From: Zychaea mexicana
Lineage: Eukaryota; Mucoromycota; Mucoromycetes; Mucorales; Lichtheimiaceae
Direction: 5' to 3'
Length of the DNA: 64,000 nucleotides
Assembly (NCBI RefSeq): GCF_025766255.1
Contig: NW_026516698.1
Coordinates: 186,001-250,000 of the forward strand
The notes beneath the pieces are model-generated. The model saw nothing but the letters and a program-made list of their open reading frames with translations. It made no database searches and was not told the DNA's origin. Shown in pieces: positions 10,998-21,683 of the stretch; within the stretch, counting starts at the first letter, position 1; every line of letters begins with the position of its first letter. Made by a program: the position numbers and the translations under genes.

Positions 10998-12281
10998 GTA
11001 ACGTGTTTATTCTTGCTATTATTTTATAGTATAAACTGGCCGCTCCGCTTCGCTGCGTGGCACATCTGTCCTTCAGGAGCCAGTTTTTTTCATAGAAGAT
11101 AAACTGTTGCAGTAACTTCTATATGTTGTGTCATATACTTTCGCTACCTTGATGAACCTTTACAGTATGGTAGGAAAATTTTTGCATGTATACACAATGA
11201 AAGCGCCTGTTATCGAATTGACGGCGGTACAGTTTGAAGTCCTGAACCTTTTACTTGTCATTGATTTGACCGTAGCTTCAGAGCCCTCTTCTTTGTTATC
11301 GAATCGACGGCTGGGTATTTTCACGTTGCTTCGTAGTTTTAAAGACTGTGAGTATGAATAATAATTACTTCGAAGTACCGCAGTGCAAATAAGCGCAGAA
11401 GATCTTCTTCCTATAAATTGCACCGGAGTAAATACGTGCAGAAAATCTTCTTCCTAACAATAATAACTGCCCCAAGCAAATATATATATATATATATAGC
11501 ATGAAGAACTGGTTTTGGATCAAAGGTCTTATTACTTCATATATATAGATGTTGAGTGACTATGGTGTGCTATATTCAACGAAAAACATTATCATAAAAC
11601 ATGTGGATGTAGCAATAATAATATAGTACTGTAAAAACATCTTGATATTATATTGTATGATGTTCCTCATTTTATTTTTTGTACTAGTAATAACGAAATA
11701 TGTGATAACAGCAGTACTAATAATAGTAATACATAAAAGCATTTGATAATATCATATAAAATTGGCTCCAACTCTGTACTGGATGCACTTATTGATATGA
11801 TACAAAATATTTTCTAGTTATCTCATTGTAGATATTACTACATAGCAGCTGTAAATTGCTTGTCGTGCTCCTACGGTATTGAAGAGCACCTTATCTTCTC
11901 TATCACATGCTCCTTTGCTAGATCTTGATCTGTGTTGATGACACATCACTATATCCACACATGTGTTTAATCAAGATGCTCTTTTACTAACTATTTTGCA
12001 GCAACAAAAAAAATAATAAAACGATTTAATGCCAAAAAGAAATTATATATAGATTGTGCGAACATGAGTTGGGAAAGGGAGGGAAGAACAAGTCCGAAAA
12101 GTGTTTGACGTCAGATGATACAATGGTAATGATGGTATATGAAGCGTATGAAACAAGGTAGGAATATGAATGTGGTAGAGGGTGTAACCTTTGGGGAAGA
12201 GCGAGGAGGTGAAGGAAGAGTAGCAGGGTGTATAGTTGTATGGGGAGAAATCACGTTGTTCAGGGCGTCCGTGCCAGCGGC
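10998..12281. other. AT-rich stretch without a recognisable gene
   Basis: Contains an (AT)n run near 11481-11498 and two near-copies of GCAGAAGATCTTCTTCCTA (about 11395 and 11441). A 7-bp stem (AACTGGC/GCCAGTT) frames a GC-rich patch at about 11034-11086. No domain-bearing frame is seen. Part of it is presumably the 3' flank of the kinase gene. Confidence 0.5.
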
Positions 12282-14794
12282 CTAGCCTTTTATGTCATTG
12301 CTAGCAGCAGTGCTAGCAGTAGTACTGGTTGTGATGGTAGTATCATCATTAGTAGTGGTAGTGGTATTGCTGTCATTGTCAATACTATTATTTTCTGCCG
12401 GTGGTGTTATAGGCTTGCGCCGCCGTCCGATTATTGTCGAATTGTCAATGCTCAACTCAAACAGTTTGTTGGACCTTTTCTGCTGTGTTGCTTTTGCCAG
12501 TAATTTGTTGCCTTTTTCTTGTGAAGGCGGTGGTGCCAGTTGTGTGCTGCTGTCTCGGATAGCGAGTGCTTTGTCGAGCTGTGCACGGACCTCTTCCATT
12601 TCTTCATCTTGTAACGTACGTTCTCCTCCATTTTGTTGTTGTAAATCTGCCATGTTTTTATTTTGTTGTCGCAGTCGTTGATTCAACATGTCCTCGTCGT
12701 TGGTATCCTCCTCATCGTCTGCGTTGAGCGCTTTGGCGAACATGGCACGTGCATTGTCTGTGGACGACAGGTTTTTCTTCCGCCGTGGTTTTTCTTCTGC
12801 GATTCGCTGCACTGCATAAGAAACGTCAAACATCTCTTTCATGGATGTAATGCTAGGCGAAAAGATGCGTCGGCCGCTGTTTGGCGGCGGCGGCGCTGGT
12901 GCACAGGCGCCAGGAGGTGTTGCAGTGGGTATATTACGTGGGGCTGACGGTGTCATGCTCGCCGCTGCGGGACCTGCGTCGGTTTTCACTTCGTCGTCAG
13001 TATCTGTCGTGGTTGTGGTGGTGGACGAATCGGGTGTCTCCTCGTCGTCATCATCATCCCCCGCCTCCTCCTTCACTTCTCTATATGCATGCGTTTGTTT
13101 CTCATTTGTGATTGTCTGTTATTGATAGTTGACAAAAAAAGGGAATCAATATGAGCATACATATATCCTTTGCACTTTGTTAATCCATAGTCTAGAGAGA
13201 AGAGACTTTACCCTGGGTACATTTTCCTTCATCCATGAATGTTCAAAGAACTGGTCAATGGTATAGCGTTCGTTCGGATCAATGCAAAGCAAGTGCGAAA
13301 TCAAATCTTTGGCTGCATCTGAAATAGTGTCCCACCAGGGGCTCAGGAACGTGTATTGTCCGCGGGCTACTTTCTCGGTCAGCACCTGGATGCTTTCGTC
13401 GTAGAACGGAGGAAAGCCGCAGAGCAGAGTGTACAGGACACAGCCGAGTGCCCACATGTCCACTGACTTTGAGTAACGTTCATCCCGAACAATTTCAGGC
13501 GCAGTGTATCCGACCGTTCCGCATGGCGTGCGTGTTGACGAATCCCATACCACCTTGGACAAACCGAAATCGGCAATCTTGACTTGTCCAATGCCGCCGC
13601 CTCCATACCCCTCGACGTATTCACCCTCGTCTTCCTTCGGTTCATCGCCATCCACCGGTTGTTGAGGTGGTAAAGGTGACATGCGTTCCATGAATGGAAT
13701 GGGTTCGAACAACAAATTCTCGGGTTTGATGTCGCTAATGTTGATGAATGGATGATACAAAGTTTACGTCAGTTTCGAGTCAAGGTATGATCGGCCAACA
13801 CTGACTATCTGGTGCTTAAAGGCTTACCGATGCACTATTCCTTTTTCCTCATGCAGGTATCGAATACCCTCTGCTACTTGCCGTATACAATGACGAGACA
13901 AATCCTCGCTGAAATAGGTCAGCCTCACAATGCGATGGAACAGTTCACCGCCTTCGCACATTTCCAAGATGAGAAAGTAGTGCTAGATGGATCGTTGTTG
14001 GTTAGCTTGTTACAGTAGGTAGCGTTTTGTGCATGTGTATAATTTGACCGGTGATTCGGTCACGGTACCTCGCTTGTTTCGATAAATCGGTACAGCTTTA
14101 CAATCGACGGATGATTGATTGTTTGCATTAACTGCACTTCTTTCAAGACACTTGCTTTCTAATACAAAGATACAAACAGAGAATTAAGGAGAAGTTTATT
14201 CCCCCGCACTTTCTTTTAGCTATTCTTTTCCCTTTCTTATGCATCGTGCCAATAGTATCGTAGTAATGGCAATATAAGTAATCCAAGGGTATCATTACTT
14301 GTGTCTGTGATAATTCTAATTTGCGGACAGCTTTGACGGCCACCACTTTGGCTGTTTCTCTGTCGATAGCTTTGTATACATTGGAGAATGCACCGCTATG
14401 GTACACGCATGTGTAGATAGTTTTAGTATACATGTGCATACATACAATAGCCTTGTTTCATCCTCCCTCGCTTTCTTTTAATGCCAGTCTCGTATCTACA
14501 AGAGGACAGAAAGAGAGAGCGGGACAGGGTTGCACAAAGGCGAGAAGGTAGAAAAATCAAGACATACTCTCCCAGTTTTTCTAGAAGATTGTAGCCTTCT
14601 AAACCGGCATAGTTGAGCCCTTCATTGTTGGCATTGTCAAGGTGTTTGACAGATTCTGCTTTGATTTCGTCGTGCTTGTACTGTTGTTGTTGCTGCTGAT
14701 TGTTGGCATGGGCTTGTGATGATGACTGTCGCTTCCCAATGCTGGTGAGGTTGTTGCTGCTCCGGCGTAATAGGCTCTTGAGTTGGTCGAACAT
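12282..14794 (-). CDS. srk1: Srk1/Rck2-type Ser/Thr protein kinase (CAMK group, MAPK-activated kinase-like)
   Basis: Exons on the complement: 14794-14568, 14395-14299, 14158-14069, 13982-13828, 13734-13212, 13115-12282 (641 aa), all GT-AG and in phase. Seen: a Gln/Ser-rich N-terminus; a glycine loop (KLGDGAFSNVYKA); VAVK lysine near residue 97; HRDIKPEN near 189; DFGLSK near 245; and a T-loop (TPCGTVGYTAPEIVRDERYS). Between HRD and DFG is a long insert starting LLFEPIPF and ending GGGGIGQVK, which is characteristic of the S. pombe Srk1/S. cerevisiae Rck1-Rck2 family. Those kinases act downstream of the stress MAPK (Sty1/Hog1). The 278-residue tail has Asp and Thr runs and an Arg/Lys patch after SITSMKEMFDVSYAVQR. 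Family naming is confident; the MAPK link is inferred. The acceptor of the last exon (13115) is the least certain point. Confidence 0.88.
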
Positions 14795-15310
14795 GGTTGT
14801 ATATACAGGCCGTATTGTTTCAATAATAACACTGTTCGTTTCTCTGATGGTGCCAACGCGTGCGAGTACGGGAAAGGACAATAGTAGGTATGTACGTTTG
14901 CTGTGGTTAGGTTTTTACACGAAAGAAGTACTGTCACAACACACATACAAAAGACGAGTTAGGTTGAGTGACAAGCAAGAAATAAAAGAGTAAAAAACCG
15001 AAGCTTCATGTCGACTGTTCCGACTTACACACGTTTCAAAAACAAAGGTTTTAGAAGAAGAGCGGTCGAGACGTGTTGTTACTTATAACGAGATACAAGG
15101 AGGAGAAGAGAGGAGGATATGGCGTTTTAAACGGGAAAGAAAGAGAGAAAGAGAAGCCTGTATGAAAGCCGAAGCAAAATAGGATGGCCCTCAAAAAAAA
15201 ATCAGGGCAACAAATTCCTTCTCCACCAATGAAATCCTCATAAAATAGTGCCCACACACTTCTCCACAAGCTACGACAGTACTACTACCCCACTTCAAAT
15301 TACCACTCCA

Positions 15311-15345
15311 CCCCCACATTCAGTAACCCCCACCCCCAAACCCCC
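15311..15345 (-). other. G-quadruplex-capable tract upstream of the kinase gene
   Basis: The plus strand carries four C5 runs (15311-15315, 15327-15331, 15333-15337, 15341-15345), so the minus (coding) strand has four G5 runs with loops of 3, 1 and 11 nt. It lies about 520 bp upstream of the kinase ATG and may be part of its promoter. Confidence 0.55.
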
Positions 15346-15648
15346 GCGGAAAAATTGTTGCTTTCAACCAACATGCCTCTCAGGTTTATAGTAGTGATTC
15401 ATCATTCATTGTTCTTTATCACAAAGCTTCCAAACCTTGCCGCAACCTCTCAAGGACATGCGACGCTTCAGCATACCAAGGACATCCACGCGTGTACTTC
15501 CATTTGCGAAGGGTATTCTTGTACGGCAGACCTTGTACATGCATATGTAAGTGGTTGATGGAATTAAATGGAGGCACATGGAAGCCGAAACTACATGTAT
15601 GGTGCTTTATTTAGAACAAAAAACGAGGTTGCCTGACCGCGGAACCGA

Positions 15649-15676
15649 GGGGGGGGGGAGGTGGGGTGGGGTGGGG
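15649..15676 (+). other. G-quadruplex-capable tract (G10 and three G4 runs)
   Basis: A run of ten G, then A and GG, then three GGGG blocks separated by single T. This is a canonical short-loop quadruplex motif on the plus strand, opposite in strand to the tract at 15311. Confidence 0.65.
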
Positions 15677-16195
15677 CTCTCGATGGAAAGTGTTTGGTAG
15701 AGCCATGCACATCAACACATAGAGAAAGAGAAAGAGAATGCGAACTGCTTACCGGGCCTGGGTATCGTCATCCGGTTTGAACCCTTGATCACTTAGGAGT
15801 TTTCTTCCCAAATCCATCATCTTTTCCACTATGGAATATCCAAATTCATCAAAAAACCCGCATAGACACTGGGCGACTACGACTATTTCTTCTTACATAA
15901 AGGCACATGGCTATTGTCCAACGCTTTAACCGTAGTAATATGAGCACGGGGTATAATGAGCAGATGAACTTTTGCACCCGGTGAGCGATCGTGAAATGCA
16001 ATCAAGTGGTCATCCTATTTCCTTCTGCTCGTTATTCGTTTTCCAAAAGCGAAAAACTTTCATACATTGTCCTACCTCATGCACAATTCGGAATCCATTG
16101 TCGACCGAGACTTGACAAAATGGACAGGATCTCGGGAAACAACAAAGTACCATCTCTATTTTTTCTGTTGGGTTCCTGAAATTTACAGGCTTTTA
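15677..16195. other. Stretch without a recognisable gene, left flank of the palindrome
   Basis: No recognisable coding region. It ends with the TA dinucleotide (16194-16195) that directly abuts the first Tc1 end. It shows no similarity to the right flank after 33284. Confidence 0.5.
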
Positions 16196-17799
16196 CAGTC
16201 GACGAAAAAAGGTTGAAAATGGGTCAGCCAATGAAAATGGGTCATAATTTGAAAATGGGTCACTAAGACGAAAATGGTTCATTGTTTGAAAATGGGTCAC
16301 CCAGTACGAAAATGGGTCACCAATACAGAAATGTAATGAGGATTGGCCGAATTCTCTCTTATTTTTCTCTTCTTCAATTCTTTCATATTGCTCAACATGA
16401 ACGAAGAATACAATCTTGACAGTAAGACAGTACCTGTGATGATACAATCATATATGGACTGGGAAGAAACTGCAGCAGTAAATGCAGCACAAGAAGAAGC
16501 TAAGAGGAAGACCAAACCTCACTCCAAGGAGCCCTCCCTTGATGTTGTGAAGAAGGAAAGGGGATCATACATTACCAAGAACGAAGCAAAGGTAGTCAAT
16601 TTGATCAATTTGTTGCAAGAGTCTGAGAATATGTCTATCAGTGAAGCGGGTAGAAAGGTAGGGCTCTCCAAGTCAACAGCTATTCGTAAAGTCAAGCAGT
16701 GGAATCAAATGACAAGCGAAATAGCTGAAAAAGGGTTCCCTGATTCTATCGCAATCAAAGAAGGAAAGGGGCGACCCACAATACTCAAAGACGAACATAC
16801 TGTATTTATCTTTGAGCTGCTGGCTAATGAGCCAACATTGACAGTTGAAACTGTTACAGACCACCTGTCAAAAGAATTTAGAGATATACAGATCACCCCC
16901 AGATCAGCGGAGAATCACATGAAGAAGAAGTGTCGCCTAACCTACAAGCGTATCATTCCTAGATATTATGGCAGGAACAAGGACGGAACTGTTGCCAAAA
17001 GACGAGATGCGGTAGCATACTGGGTTAGCCAGAACATAGACTTTATGAATGAATGTGTATTCTTGGATGAAGCTGGCTTTAACAGGAGTATGCATCGCTC
17101 ATATGGATGGTCTGAGGCTGGAACACATTGCAAAATTAATGTTCAAATGAAGGGAGCAAATGTCAGCATCTTGGGTGCTATTTGTAAAAGTGGTTTAATC
17201 ACATTATCCAGAAAAGAAGTTGTACTTAGTGCTAGGAGTGGAAAACGAGCTCAAACTGGTGAGAAATCTCAGGCCCCCAAGAGGAAAGGTACTACCAGCA
17301 GTGACTTCCTTGAATACATAGAGCAGGTCCTCACGACACTGGATGCGGCTAACATGAGCTACAAATATCTAGTTCTTGACAATGCATCCATTCACAAGGC
17401 TGCACTTATTGAAGATTGGGTTGGGTAACGTGGTTATAAACTTCTCTTTTTGCCACCTTATTCTCCTTTTTTAAATCCAATCGAAGAGTTTTGGTCCAAG
17501 CTGAAGACTGTTGTAAATAACGATCCTTCTTCTGTCAGGCAGAATGAAAAAATCTCTGACCGTAATCGCAGCGCATCACTTCACATCAGCAGAGAAGATT
17601 GCGAAAATTGGATAAAGCATTCTTTGGCCTTCTGGCAGAGATGTTTGAATTGTGAAAAAGGATTATAAGAAACAAAATAAATAGCATACATTACACTTCT
17701 TTATTGGTGACCCATTTTTCATTGGCTGACCCATTTTCAAAATCGGTGATCCATTTTCATCCAATTATTTTTTTTAGGTCAACCTTTTTTCGTCGACTG
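16196..17799 (+). mobile_element. Tc1/mariner-type element, left copy
   Basis: A 1604-bp element with terminal inverted repeats (CAGTCGACGAAAAAAGGTTG at both ends), flanked by TA at 16194-16195 and 17800-17801. Subterminal GAAAATGGGTCA repeats occur several times inside both ends. The inner terminal repeat is longer (it continues with ACCTAAAAAAAATAATTGG); the outer one has lost about 35 bp at this point. Confidence 0.88.
16397..17668 (+). pseudogene. Tc1-type DD34E transposase with one in-frame stop (left copy)
   Basis: Open from the ATG at 16397 (MNEEYNLDSKTVPVM) to a TAA at 17426-17428, then in the same frame to TAA at 17666-17668. Seen: an N-terminal helix-turn-helix region (ISEAGRKVGLSKSTAIRKVK); first catalytic D in FLDEAGFNRSMH; second D in YLVLDNASIH; and the E in FLNPIEEFWSKLK beyond the stop, 34 residues after the second D if the stop is counted. 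The stop therefore separates the last catalytic residue from the rest, which should abolish activity unless it is read through. The same stop is present in the right copy. The TTG at 16343 upstream was not used as a start. Confidence 0.82.
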
Positions 17800-17823
17800 T
17801 AATGAGAATAAAGCGCAGTTTAG

Positions 17824-18249
17824 GTAGTTCGTACCACATTCGGGGACGAGTCGGAACCAACAAGGGTTGGATTAGGTACGACAGCCAATCATTATGTAGC
17901 ATTTTTGCTGAGCTTGATGAATGAATTGGACAAATTCAAATCAATGAAAGGGGTTTACTTGGTGATGGACAATGCTCCCATCCATGGCAATGAAAAAATT
18001 GAAGCGCTCATCAAGGAAAAAGGCTATAACTGCGTCTATCTACCTCCTTACTCCCCTAAACTAAATCCAATTGAACAGTTTTGGGCATTTGTGAAAAACC
18101 TGGTCAAAAGAGGCAAGCTCTTGGACAATGAAACTTCAACGCAAAGGATTACCGAAGCATGCCTCCAGGTTACAAAGAAGGACCTTGCTGGTTTCATCAG
18201 CCATTATGCAGGTCGCATCGACGATTGCCTCAACGAACTCCTTTTGTAG
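17824..18249 (+). pseudogene. C-terminal fragment of a second, different Tc1/IS630-type transposase (left copy)
   Basis: Readable after a TAG at 17821-17823 to the TAG ending at 18249. It carries the second catalytic D in YLVMDNAPIHGNEK and the E in YSPKLNPIEQFWAF, with 34 residues between them (DD34E), and a Lys-rich stretch after it. The N-terminal DNA-binding half and the first catalytic D are absent. The sequence differs clearly from the neighbouring Tc1, so this is another family. It lies immediately inside the first Tc1's TA, consistent with the first element having landed in or beside it, after which the missing half was lost. Confidence 0.75.
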
Positions 18250-18905
18250 TTTTATAAATACAAAAAAATGATATTGTGCTAACAGTTCTTGCAACAATTT
18301 TGGGATCGGTCACACAACTTGGGACAGGTTAGCGAAAAATGAAATACAGGTTTTTTATAATGTTTGCTTGGTTTATTGTTTTCTGCTTGGATTAGATAAT
18401 TTGGCCGTTTTCTTCATATTTGATTGGCCAAAAAATTTAAGTGAGTTGACCAACAAGAAGGAATGGAAAGAAGGGAGAGAGAGAGAACGATATTCAACCA
18501 AGAGATAACATCATTGGTGAAGAAGTGACATTGTCCAAATCTACACACGTGATTGAGGATGGTCAGTGAAGGAGAATCTTTAGAGAATCTACTGTATTGG
18601 AGATGAAAGTTTCCCATCTTGACATGCGCTAACTGTGTCAGGTTCCATCGCCGGAGAAATGGTTCCAAGTACACTTCACTTAGGACGCAGACTGGGTCCA
18701 CTACCATCTGGGCCGGAGACCAGTGGATTCCTTTGTCATGAGGAAAAGCGTCAGAGTTCAGAAGAAAAAAGAATCATGACCAACTTGTGTTTTTTTTTCA
18801 GCATCAGCTGATTTCTGAGTGACTGCTACAAATTCAAGCTCAGTACATTTGTTGTTCATTGGGATCATTGTGCTTCTCACGTTTTTGTTTGCACTTGTCA
18901 CCAAA

Positions 18906-19603
18906 ATGAATCTCTCATTTCTCATTGATTATGTCAGAAACAAGAAGAATCCAGATTTCAATGAATTTGTGAACAGCAGTCTAGAAAACATTATGGCTGT
19001 CTCCTATGGATTCCAAGGCAAGTCCCCGGATCTACTGTTTGCGTAGTGGCGACGAGAATTTGCACTAGAGTTGAACAGGCAAAACAAGGACCCTCACCTC
19101 CTCCAAAAGTAAGTACAATGGACGATTGTTATATCACAAAGATACTACTGCTTTTTTATCGTAGGAAGATCGCGTACAATGAACAAAAATGGGTAGAAGT
19201 CAAGAATGCTATCACCACCTTGGTATATCTTTTTGTAATAAAGAATGCTTCCTTCAGATTATTAACGTCTTCTGCTACTGTTTATTAGGCACAAACACGC
19301 TTATGATACCAAACAGAAGGCTTGAAATCTTTGGCAGATTCTGCCACATCATCACGCCACATCTTGACCTTGACCAATGCACCTGCTGACGAGTCTTCCA
19401 ACGCATCTATTAACGATGCCACCAGCAGCTCACCTATGGATGATACGACCAATCCACTTGTTGATGATACTGGTCAACATGCTGAAGATACCATCGATGA
19501 TAACGACGGCTTTCTTTTCCCTGGTGCTGATGACATCTTTAGTGCTGATCATCGAGACTTCCAACTGCACAGACTGACGTACAAAAAGGTAAAAAAAAAG
19601 TAA
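18906..19603 (+). CDS. Probable 5' exons of the cargo gene (left copy, exact splicing uncertain)
   Basis: Several short open pieces on the plus strand fit an exon chain. An ATG at 18906 opens MNLSFLIDYVRNKKNPDFNE. A segment ending QAKQGPSPPPK precedes a strong donor (GTAAGT at about 19109). A Lys-rich piece (KIAYNEQKWVEVKNA) follows an acceptor near 19165. An Asp/Ser-rich piece at 19322-19591 ends FQLHRLTYKK before GTAAAA. At least one junction could not be reconciled in phase. The pieces precede the nuclease-like ORF at 19912 and may form one gene with it, with an acceptor at about 19974 just before MIDGQS. This is inference. All pieces recur in the right arm. Confidence 0.35.
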
Positions 19604-19911
19604 AGAGGTGAGTATTGTTGAACCTCAAAAAAATTCGTAAGTTCTCAACTTATGAAGTGCTTCTTTTTATAGTTCTTTCTCAAAGAAGAAAAAGGTTCTG
19701 AATTCTCAACCAAAATTTTAATTTTGGGTATTGCAGAATTCACAGATATTTGTTTTTCCATAATTTTTTTTAATTTTTTGTCTTAGCAAAAACTATTATC
19801 AAGAAAAAATAATTATTTTTTCAAAGAAATTAAAAATTAATTAATTAATTTTAATTTCGAAATGATATATCTTTTTAAGAAATTAACTTTAAAGATTTTT
19901 ATTTATTAACG

Positions 19912-20880
19912 ATGCTCGGTGGTCATGATATGCTCATTCTTATTATTATTATTATTATTATTTCTATGTACCAGATGATTGATGGTCAATCATTGACAGA
20001 GAAAGAAATCTTTTTTTTACAAAACTTGAACTATGATGGTAAATCGATCAAAGGGGCTTTACAACAATTTGTTGCCAGCAAGCTTCTATCGGATCATTTG
20101 TCATCTAATAAGAAGAAGCCATCAAGTAAGTACTCTATATATGTCATATTTCTTATCTCATGCCTTTTATTTAATAGATTACACCTTTCGGGGATCGTCA
20201 ACCTCATTCATTCCGATATGTCGAAGGTCATCCTATCGTCCTTGCCCAACCATTTGGAAACCAGACTTGATTACATCCCCAAGACTTCTCAACTGGACCC
20301 TGATACTTTGGGGTATATCGAACGAATTCTTGACTTTCACTCAGATGTTGATGGTATTCTCGAATATATTATGGTAACCAGGGCAGTACTGATCAGTGGT
20401 CACAAACGAAATACCCAGCAATATACCAACCTGGCCATTATCGAACAAATGGTGAACAACCTATGTCTTTGGTCGGAGAAACGTGATGAAAGTGAAGCAA
20501 CATTCTACCGGCGGTTAGCTTCGATTCTAGATACCTTGCTGGTGGACTCTGGCGTGATCCTTACTGACGGTGAAACAAGTTTGCAGTCATCGAAGGTGGC
20601 TATCGCAATGAACACGGCAATATTCCATACCAGTGATATGTCCCAAGCTTATGGTCGAAAGATTGATATGATCTTGAAATGCTCATCTAATGTCAAGGTG
20701 GATATTTCTAGCAACGAATGGAAAAGGGCTATGATTAGCAAATCGATCAAACTTCACCAGCAATCGAAAAATCTATGCTTGAACACATCTAACCTATTCA
20801 GCCTCAACACCAAGTTTGGAGTGAAATTCACTGTTGTGATGGACTTTGTGGGAAATTCTGGATACCTGTACCTTCTGTGA
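19912..20880 (+). CDS. Uncharacterised cargo ORF with a PD-(D/E)xK nuclease-like pattern (left copy)
   Basis: 322 codons, ATG at 19912. The first 21 residues include a run of Ile from an (ATT)n tract, so the true start may be MIDGQSLTEKE at 19975 or an upstream exon. The C-terminal third has the order E221 (DGETS), D252 (GRKIDMIL), E269-W-K271 (SNEWKR) and a following QQSKN helix, which fits the E/D/ExK/Q arrangement of PD-(D/E)xK nucleases. The end reads MDFVGNSGYLYLL. I recall similar ORFs as a large uncharacterised multicopy family in mucoralean genomes; I cannot verify that here. A GTAAGT...AATAG pair at 20126-20177 would shift the frame if spliced, so it is treated as exonic. The left/right copies differ by a few residues (H5/Y5, T218/A218, C291/R291). 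Confidence 0.5.
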   Translation: MLGGHDMLILIIIIIIISMYQMIDGQSLTEKEIFFLQNLNYDGKSIKGALQQFVASKLLSDHLSSNKKKPSSKYSIYVIFLISCLLFNRLHLSGIVNLIHSDMSKVILSSLPNHLETRLDYIPKTSQLDPDTLGYIERILDFHSDVDGILEYIMVTRAVLISGHKRNTQQYTNLAIIEQMVNNLCLWSEKRDESEATFYRRLASILDTLLVDSGVILTDGETSLQSSKVAIAMNTAIFHTSDMSQAYGRKIDMILKCSSNVKVDISSNEWKRAMISKSIKLHQQSKNLCLNTSNLFSLNTKFGVKFTVVMDFVGNSGYLYLL

Positions 20881-21369
20881 CTTGTTGATGATGGTCTTGG
20901 TCTTGTTGATTATATCGCTGTCGCTCATTTGGTCACTGTTTTAGTCGTGAAGAACAAACAATTACTATAGTTAATAAAGAATACAATAGTTTTATTTTTT
21001 TATAGTATAATATTATTGAATAAATATAATTATAAACATTTTATTTTTTATTTTATTATAGAAGAAATATTATTTAAAATATATTATGCTATCATGGTAA
21101 CTTTTTTTTTCTATTTCTGGGACTTTTAAACAAATATAATACACGGTAATAAATTAGTATTTTTTCCAACATAACAACAAGGAATTTTACTATGTGACTG
21201 TCAATTTTAAGTGAAAAAATAAAGATTTCTAAATGTATATAATTTGCTAGCAAATTATAAAATGAATCCTTCTTTATTTTTTTTTATTTGTTGCTAAGTT
21301 ACATATTTTTAATTCCAAAATTGAATTTTACATATAGTTTAAAATTATTACCCAATATAGGATTTAATT
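20881..21369. other. AT-rich 3' flank of the cargo ORF
   Basis: Very AT-rich with TATAATATTATTG-like runs. It holds the 13-bp block (near 21190) missing from the right arm. No gene is seen. Confidence 0.5.
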
Positions 21370-21504
21370 ATGGAATCGGACATTGAAACTATGAATGAAT
21401 ATACTAATAAAAATGATGAAAATATAATAAACTTAAAAAATGAATTAAAAGATGAGATTAATAAATTAGTTTTAAATCAATGGTCTTTTTTAAATGAAAA
21501 CTAG
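21370..21504 (+). CDS. Small ORF of 44 aa in the left arm (function unknown)
   Basis: ATG at 21370 (MESDIETMNEYTNKNDENII) to TAG at 21502-21504; Asn/Lys-rich with a coiled-coil-like LKNELKDEINKLV stretch. It is AT-rich like the transposase relic in the spacer (24763-25620), so it may be the 5' end of a similar element. It could equally be spurious. The identical ORF is at 27951-28085 on the other strand. Confidence 0.3.
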   Translation: MESDIETMNEYTNKNDENIINLKNELKDEINKLVLNQWSFLNEN

Positions 21505-21550
21505 AAAATTATAAATTTTAAATATAAGCATATCACTGGGCTTGCAGGGG

Positions 21551-21683
21551 AATATCAAGGGGTAGAAAAAAGCTTGATATTATCTTGATATACAGCTTTA
21601 TTATAAAATATCAAGATGTTTTCAAACACCTTGATATTCAGCTTTTCGAGTAAATATCAAGGTTTTTTTACACCTTGATATTT
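21551..21683. repeat. Array of alternating AATATCAAG/CTTGATATT motifs (left arm)
   Basis: Seven copies of a 9-10-bp motif in about 130 bp with changing orientation: at about 21551, 21573, 21583, 21607, 21630, 21653 and 21674. Neighbouring opposite copies can pair into hairpins. The same motif pair occurs once in the spacer at 25660-25692. Confidence 0.75.

Noticed and set aside
12292..13125. Plus-strand frames over the kinase tail
   Set aside because: They are shadows of Asp/Thr/Gln-rich codons on the minus strand, where the kinase exon is well supported.
18414..18707. A 97-codon frame opposite the cargo (and its mirror at 30738-31031)
   Set aside because: No domain, low-complexity end and a non-ATG-like context; it lies on the strand opposite the readable exon pieces and exists twice only because of the palindrome.
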